A stretch of DNA of 64,000 nucleotides from Saposhnikovia divaricata (taxonomy: Eukaryota > Streptophyta > Magnoliopsida > Apiales > Apiaceae), in contig CM071598.1 in NCBI GenBank assembly GCA_036435485.1, forward strand, positions 141,030,148-141,094,147, read 5' to 3'. The translations under genes were made by a program, and so were the position numbers. Within the stretch, counting starts at the first letter, position 1. Every line of letters begins with the position of its first letter. Under the pieces are notes generated by a model. It saw only the letters and a program-made list of their open reading frames with translations, was not told the origin of the DNA and searched no databases. Below are positions 59,501-64,000 of this stretch, in pieces.

Positions 59501-60536
59501 GTACAGGGATCAGTTAATGCAGCTAGCAGAGGACAAGGGTCCAGAATTCTCAGCTTATCCAAATTTTGTCCGGATGGTGGTTCAAGGAAAGATGAAGAGG
59601 GTGAGCATGGAGGAAAAAGACTTAATGGAACTTTCAGTGGAATCTCTTAAAGCTGTATGTAGACAAATGATGGGTAAGGGATTCGCCTCTGAGCTTAAAG
59701 ATAAATCCGTGAGGATCATTGAAAGAGTCATATTCTTGAAGAGCAATGAGGTGTGGAAGTGTGATGTCATTGCTCCAAACCCTCTCGACAACGTGAAGAT
59801 TGAGCCGGAGCTGATAGAACAGAAATGGAATATTCTTCAAGCAATGAAGAATGTAGATGAAGCTTTGACTCTTCCTTCTGGAGAACTGGAACAAGGAGAA
59901 ATAAGGGAGGCAGTTGGCGTTCCAGGGAAAGATAGTGTATACTGGATACACTCTTATGCTGATGATACAGCTGATGCCTTAGCATACATAGATGCAGACC
60001 AGAAACAAACACTCTTGCATATGAGTAGACAATGGCTGCTACAGACTCAAGATGCTGCATTTCTAGAGAAAGTGTTATATGTGTTCAAATGGGGCGAAGT
60101 GGAAGATAAGTTTGTTGAAGAAAAGCAGAGACTCGTGAGTTACCTGTCTGAAGTAGTGGTGGAAAAGAAGCAAATGGAGCGAGATGCGGCTAGTGTCCAC
60201 AATACTAACCGTGTCAAAGGCTACCCCAAGATGATCTATTGTCAGTTTAAAGCTGATAAAACTCATTGGAAATCTCAGCTCATCATGAAGAACTTTGAGG
60301 ATATTCCAAAGATCAGGACTACTCAGGAGGTGGACAAACTCAGAAGGCTTTTCAAACATCCTTATCCAGAGCCCAAGAACCCTCTAGAAATGGAAGCTGT
60401 AAGTCTGTTGAATGCTAGGTGGAAGCAGCTTAAAGATCCAGTATACAAGAAAGAAAAGCAGCAGAAGGAGAAGCTCAAAAGGCAGAAAGAGGAGAGAGAC
60501 CAAGCTGCTGAAGCTAGAAAGAGGAAACGGAATTAG
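56508..60536 (+). CDS. copia B third ORF, 1342 residues (Sirevirus ORF3, function unknown)
   Basis: ATG 56508 (AAAATGGCT context) begins MAHQFSPAKNNFYN; upstream in-frame sequence has only a TTG. Residues ~40-240 contain LQQLWTSA, FTLAGQEYEVTEQIVNRVLG and YFFEAITRCF, a helical pattern comparable in style to the plant retrotransposon domain of the copia A third ORF. Residues ~260-560 are Ser/Glu-rich and probably disordered. Residues ~565-675 look like a coiled coil (MTSMENKMEQFGQSM...). A Gly/Ala-rich hinge lies at ~681-717, then an acidic segment. A second long helical region covers ~800-1300, and the Lys/Arg-rich end (KLKRQKEERDQ, RKRKRN) could be nuclear or RNA-binding. No signal peptide or transmembrane segment is evident, so it is not an envelope protein by sequence. 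It is about three times the length of the third ORF in copia A. Confidence 0.85.
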   Translation: MAHQFSPAKNNFYNISTEIGDQLPRFKFWIRFLNLYSKASQAFTAKPTLVHDALQQLWTSAVTFGSKSTPYGFRFTLAGQEYEVTEQIVNRVLGFPIKDAYDPEPTAAERLRFFEEIGCYPTKGPITGNIQKQFFHAEWNYFFEAITRCFRAREKDFHQIPIPMQTFAVALARELDINYGRIVLSEIVASMGSLASRDLSTTDVVCWFPRFLQMLINDLIPKDALAIRQGFARSPTSESLGMGTKSLATIANQDKHQGKPMSTPENIQMWLRYDAGVTNLEASSQVSSHAQNPSVHAEAFDEIPDEESDDAQGKQSGNLSMHTIHSSSYVSDSATHETANPQDLSQGKSHISDSESDTHSYSLSPLLTEVRKPARMFIQDDEENEPEEQQLFRKKAKLFHAATSQPQSNPSVSHATTPPHASGSPLEHSAHRDFDFGQDDVPLDDTVASRGHEVLRTSAVPSPVRSDAAKRIGSDVVQGHFAASQTEIPTQEQTEFDPITVNNISYQVSAGTASLLGSVIEDIHERETGSVCERLGREGPSFLRPETERQIPTERVLERGHLNQTPSLNTENFDNRMTSMENKMEQFGQSMGQLGINVGNNQRALDDYAARMAGQATAFNDLTNKVNDLGHAGGVLGSTLNERMGALESTMHTMVVEISRMMFAVRSFVPPECFESEQPPPDAGAGGAGGASGAGASGSGFGGSYAAGGSEDHGGAQDNSPKGESGKETRQQAVHIEEIEEPADLVKEPEIEPAVAEEALRRRKGKAIMVEEDEPVIDLSHQDTVQEVLDSDSDMEDVPFAHAVKRSLKEQGGGAGMSFGMPEEDPIDEETLKSQQLALEQAQFHKMKMMQEHAAFLEQKVELQGKQYEYELARLANPQVDLDKRRIGQKWDEARKIMMGPCAKGVHNKDADDLFYNLNLQNPMTGDYINALKRLISKVRVGYNANLKEWQVILSLVEGVPTSFLFVDDQFIMRRSASELFLLATKIQYSQSEELSILYRDQLMQLAEDKGPEFSAYPNFVRMVVQGKMKRVSMEEKDLMELSVESLKAVCRQMMGKGFASELKDKSVRIIERVIFLKSNEVWKCDVIAPNPLDNVKIEPELIEQKWNILQAMKNVDEALTLPSGELEQGEIREAVGVPGKDSVYWIHSYADDTADALAYIDADQKQTLLHMSRQWLLQTQDAAFLEKVLYVFKWGEVEDKFVEEKQRLVSYLSEVVVEKKQMERDAASVHNTNRVKGYPKMIYCQFKADKTHWKSQLIMKNFEDIPKIRTTQEVDKLRRLFKHPYPEPKNPLEMEAVSLLNARWKQLKDPVYKKEKQQKEKLKRQKEERDQAAEARKRKRN

Positions 60537-60882
60537 GGTTAAAGGTCAGAGTGGTGTGAACTTGAAGTTGGAAAAACTTCATGTCTTTCGGTTGCTTTAA
60601 CTCACTTGAGGAAAATTCACCTTAGAGTGAATCCAATAAGGTGATACAAGTTTGACCAAAAGGTATGAAATAATCCAGGTGATAGGAATCACTCAAATGA
60701 TCTTTAATTCGAGGTTCGAATTCTGTTTCTAGTTTTTATGTTCATTGTATTGTTTTCAAGTTCTTTTCAATTGTATATTATTCAAGAATGTAATGTTAAT
60801 TATCTTTCCTCGTCTCATTGTTTAGTTGAGTTATCCTTCTTTAATTTGAATGTCATTGTTAGACAATCAAATTGGGGGAGAT
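60537..60882 (+). other. copia B 3' UTR and polypurine tract
   Basis: No coding frame. The tract ATTGGGGGAGAT (60871-60882) abuts the 3' LTR and is the plus-strand primer. Confidence 0.85.
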
Positions 60883-61973
60883 TGAAAGGCAGAGTGTATA
60901 AACTTGTAACACTATAACTAATGTAACTCAAACTAAAGGAAAAGATACTTAACCAGAAGACAATCAAGAACAGGAAGTCACAAGAAATCAACACTAAATG
61001 AAGACAAGGTAATTGATACAATTAAACATGCTAACTATGATCAAGCCAAGAAGAAATCATTGAGAGAAGTTCAAGTTAAAGTTGTTCATGCCTCAGTGAT
61101 TTGATAAATCAAGAATCAAGATCATAACTATCAGTATCAACAAGACCAATTGATTTCAAGTGAAGAAGAAGGAAAGCAAATATTGGAAAGCCAAATTATT
61201 CAGTGAATATGGTAATTTATTCAAGAAGCAGAAACACTATCAAGACTAGTCACTTATGAACCAGACCATTGCATCAAGTGTCAGGACATTGATAGCAAGT
61301 TTATGTCAGTAATAAAGAACCATGTTCAAGAGCTTGTTGAAGAATAAAGAAGACATGAATATATCACAAGTTCAAGATGTGCATTGAAGTTTCAAGTTGA
61401 AGACCAGAATATTTTCTAAGTACTAAATGTTCTGGATGGCTAAGTAGAAATTCTCAAGTAGAAGTTCTACTTAGAAATTTCGAGATAGCCAAGTAGAAGT
61501 TCCACTTAGGAATTTCGAGATAGCCAAGTAGAAATTCTCAAGTAGAAGTTCTACTTAGGTGCAGCTTCAACATGACACATGGCATCTTCTGATTGGCAGA
61601 TTTCCAAGCTTTCAAGATAAGGCAAGAATTATGTGGACATCATTGGGCCACGTACATCTTAGTCTTTGAAGACTACAGGACATAGATTACATGTAGTATA
61701 AATAGAAGTACTTGTGTAATGTTTTAGAGAGTGAGCAATTCTAGAGAAAAACACAAGAGAAAAAGAGAGAGTGCATTCACAGAGCTTAGTATCATTCACT
61801 TCTCTCTCAACTTCTGTTATACTTTGTAATGAATGTTGTAGCAACCCTTTCAAGTTATATATAAAGAAATATATTCCTTGAATCTGTGTGTTCATTTATT
61901 GCATCGTTTTTATTGCCTCTCATATTCGAAAAGTTGTATTCACCCCCCCTCTACAACACATTTGGACCTAACA
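60883..61973 (+). repeat. 3' LTR of copia B
   Basis: It is 1091 bp and identical by eye to 47085-48175 (constant offset 13798). It is followed by the target duplication TTGTG (61974-61978). Confidence 0.97.
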
Positions 61974-64000
61974 TTGTGACATTGTCAATATGGAACCTTT
62001 CTAGTCATCCCTGTTGATTAATAGAATTGATTGTCTGAAAAACTGCGTTGTTGCATTTATTATGTAAGATAAAAAGGAAGATTGTGAAGGCAGGAGTCTT
62101 ATCGTTAGTAAGATTTATAAAACTTGGGGTTTGAGAATGGTTAGAGTATTAAAGGATTTATTAAGAATTATGACGAGGAATTATGGACATTCGAGGAATT
62201 TACACAATTAGTACTTAAGGAATTATAGAGGAAATCTCTACGCGACAAAATATTATTACGAGAGATTAATTAAGATACGATACGAATTAAAGAATAAATG
62301 ACAAGCATTGGTGGAAGAATAATGATACAAGGAGTAGTATTGCATGCAAGTCCCATGCAACCAAGTGGTTAGAAATCAAGCAAACTAGTTAGCAATTGGA
62401 AGATGAATAGTGTCTAGTTACTTGCTTTTTCAAAAAGAGAGACAAGTAGTACACATGCCCATGCTTGCTAGTACTTACCTATACATACATGATATGTATC
62501 ACCCAACCTAACTTAACATCAATTATTCAACAACATAACACACAAAACACAAAAACACAAACTCTCCCCCCCTTGTTATCTTGCTCTCGGCCAAAGAAAA
62601 AAGAGGAGAAGAAAAATTCTTCTTCCCCCTCTTCCATCACTCATAAATCACAACATAAATCCTAGGTCATCTCCATCATCTAGACAAGGTATGTTAGTAA
62701 TTTCAAGCCATTTCATCCACCCAAATTCAAGTTACAAATTGTTAAAGCTTGGGTGAATAGTAACCATGTTTGATTTTCTTTTAGATCTTGGATTGTAAGT
62801 GTTGTAGGAGACCATTTAAGGTGTTGTTGAGTTGTGAAAAGCTTATCCAAGGCCCCTAGGTGCTCAAGAAGGTATAAAAATCTCAAACCCTCTTGGTTAT
62901 GTATTATTTATAATGTGTGGTAGTAGATCCATGTGTTTGTGAGCTAATCTTGGTTGTATATGTATTGGATGACATGGATCTTGAGTTTTGATGTTGAGAT
63001 TGTGACTTTTATGATTATTGATAATATATATATCTCCATGAGTGCTATGAACCATGAACTAAGTGTATTAAGTGTTGTTCGTGTTGTGGAATCATGAAAA
63101 ATGGTTGATCTAAGTAGTATGTGCTTGCTGAGTTTTGTCCAGGAGCATTGACCTGTATTGTAACACGGTTTTGAACCCCCAAATGTTGTCCCCTGATGTC
63201 CTACCATATATTGTTGGAAAGATAATTGAATATAGTTTCTGGAAATGTAAGGTTCATGGCTAGGTGATGTATAGATTTTAAGTTATGGCCGGAGGAGTGA
63301 ATTGTGTTTCTGGATTCCGGACTGCACTAAGTGACCCCCTTGTGAACCTTGTTTAAACCCCTAAAAATATATGTGGGATCATGGAAAATTTTGAGAAGTT
63401 AGGGAATGCAGTGGTGAAGACCTCGCAAAAAGAATTGGATTAAAATATGAAATTTTGGATTTTATAAAAATGCTAGAGTAAATTTCGCGCAATGGAAAAA
63501 GTCGATTAGTGGAGCAAAATTCTAAGGTTAATGGTTATTATTCGAATGAGGTAACTAAATTAAGTCGATTAAGTGACGAGCGTAATCGAGTGATGACATG
63601 AACCTATAGTGGGGCTAGAGAGTCATAAGACGAAGTCGTTAAGTTAATTTCGTACCCCCTAAAACCCCGTAATTAAAGAGATATTGTTAAGGTACTAACG
63701 AGCGGTTATTGCTTATGTATAGATCGTTCGAATCCGCACGCTCGACCACCCCAACCAAACCAAGGCAAGTTTACTTTTCAAAACTTATCCATATACAAGG
63801 ACTGTCACTGTTGTGTTTGTAGTTTTCAATTATATCAAATGCTATGTTTATCGAAGTATTGATGCAATTGAGATTTTATAAGTACATATATGTTTGTACC
63901 CCTTGAACTTAGATTGAAATGTTTTCTTCGGACAACGACTCTAGCAATAGAGGTCGTAGCGGTCCGTATATACTATTGACCGGGGAGCGGTATATTATTA

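Larger units (their letters stand above)
47085..61973 (+). mobile_element. copia B: complete, young Sirevirus-type Ty1/copia element
   Basis: It is 14,889 bp, flanked by the perfect 5-bp duplication TTGTG, with two 1091-bp LTRs that read identical throughout my comparison. It has a PBS, a PPT, long open gag and pol frames and a 1342-codon third ORF, with no stop or frameshift inside any of them. The uninterrupted version of the target is seen in the other T LTR at 37171-37180. Identical LTRs and open frames mean insertion was very recent and the copy may be competent. It resembles copia A in layout but not in sequence. Confidence 0.96.
37126..64000 (+). mobile_element. Element T: Ty3 chromovirus (Tekay/Del-like), 3' end off-window
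   Basis: LTRs start TGTAAGAACC at 37126 and 47035. Internal order is tRNA-Met PBS, leader ORF, gag with zinc knuckles, protease, RT, RNase H, integrase and a chromodomain: the Ty3 order with the chromovirus hallmark. Long LTRs with this order fit the Tekay/Del clade. The 3' LTR is split at 47084 by copia B and resumes at 61974. By eye about 22-24 differences separate ~2.0 kb of aligned LTR. The left flank GGTGA (37121-37125) would be the target duplication; its right copy is outside the window. Confidence 0.93.
47035..64000 (+). repeat. 3' LTR of element T, split by copia B and cut by window end
   Basis: The first 50 bp (47035-47084) match the start of the 5' LTR. The match continues from 61974 after copia B, ending at the window edge in sequence equivalent to about 39196 of the 5' LTR. 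The remaining ~1.4 kb is off-window. The TTGTG at 47080-47084 is duplicated at 61974-61978. Confidence 0.95.

Overview
This window is plant nuclear repeat DNA made almost entirely of nested LTR retrotransposons. I see no host gene, tRNA, rRNA, CRISPR array or bacterial feature. The host is a land plant, most likely a eudicot with a large genome. The evidence is initiator-tRNA-Met and tRNA-Asp type primer binding sites, a Ty3 element with a C-terminal chromodomain, an Athila-type element, and two Ty1/copia elements of Sirevirus (SIRE/Maximus) type with a third ORF. The species cannot be named from the sequence.

Layout. (1) 1-16546: 'copia A', a very long Sirevirus whose 5' LTR is cut by the window edge. 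Its gag-pol is broken, its third ORF (10352-11815) is intact, several polypurine tracts precede the 3' LTR, and the 3266-bp 3' LTR is complete. (2) 16547-19560: 3' part of a Ty3 LTR (E3) into which copia A inserted. (3) 19561-22549: minus-strand Ty3 LTR piece (E2), related to the LTR of element T. (4) 22550-26406: fossil minus-strand Ty3 element (E1) with a recognisable PBS, LTR end and a scrap of protease/RT linker. (5) 26407-34106: Athila-type element with gag, protease and both LTRs but no reverse transcriptase or integrase, and with a roughly 217-bp MITE inside the protease region. (6) 34107-34689: probable remainder of the E1 LTR. (7) 34690-37125: another minus-strand Ty3 LTR (E4). (8) 37126 to beyond 64000: Ty3 chromovirus 'T' (Tekay/Del-like) with 3495-bp LTRs, an extra acidic/Arg-rich leader ORF, and a broken gag-pol ending in a chromodomain. 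(9) 47085-61973: 'copia B', a complete, very young Sirevirus inserted in the 3' LTR of T. It has a 5-bp target duplication, two 1091-bp LTRs that read identical, open gag and pol frames, and a 1342-codon third ORF.

Relative ages follow from nesting and LTR comparison. E1, E2, E3 and E4 are oldest. T and copia A show about 1% LTR divergence by eye, and copia B shows none. Most nonsense codons in copia A, T and Athila sit where a CAA, CAG or CGA codon would be expected, as C-to-T decay of methylated DNA would produce. The most interesting material is non-coding: promoter/leader/intron-like sequence upstream of the third ORF in both Sireviruses, and an inverted-repeat motif family shared by three non-coding parts of copia B.
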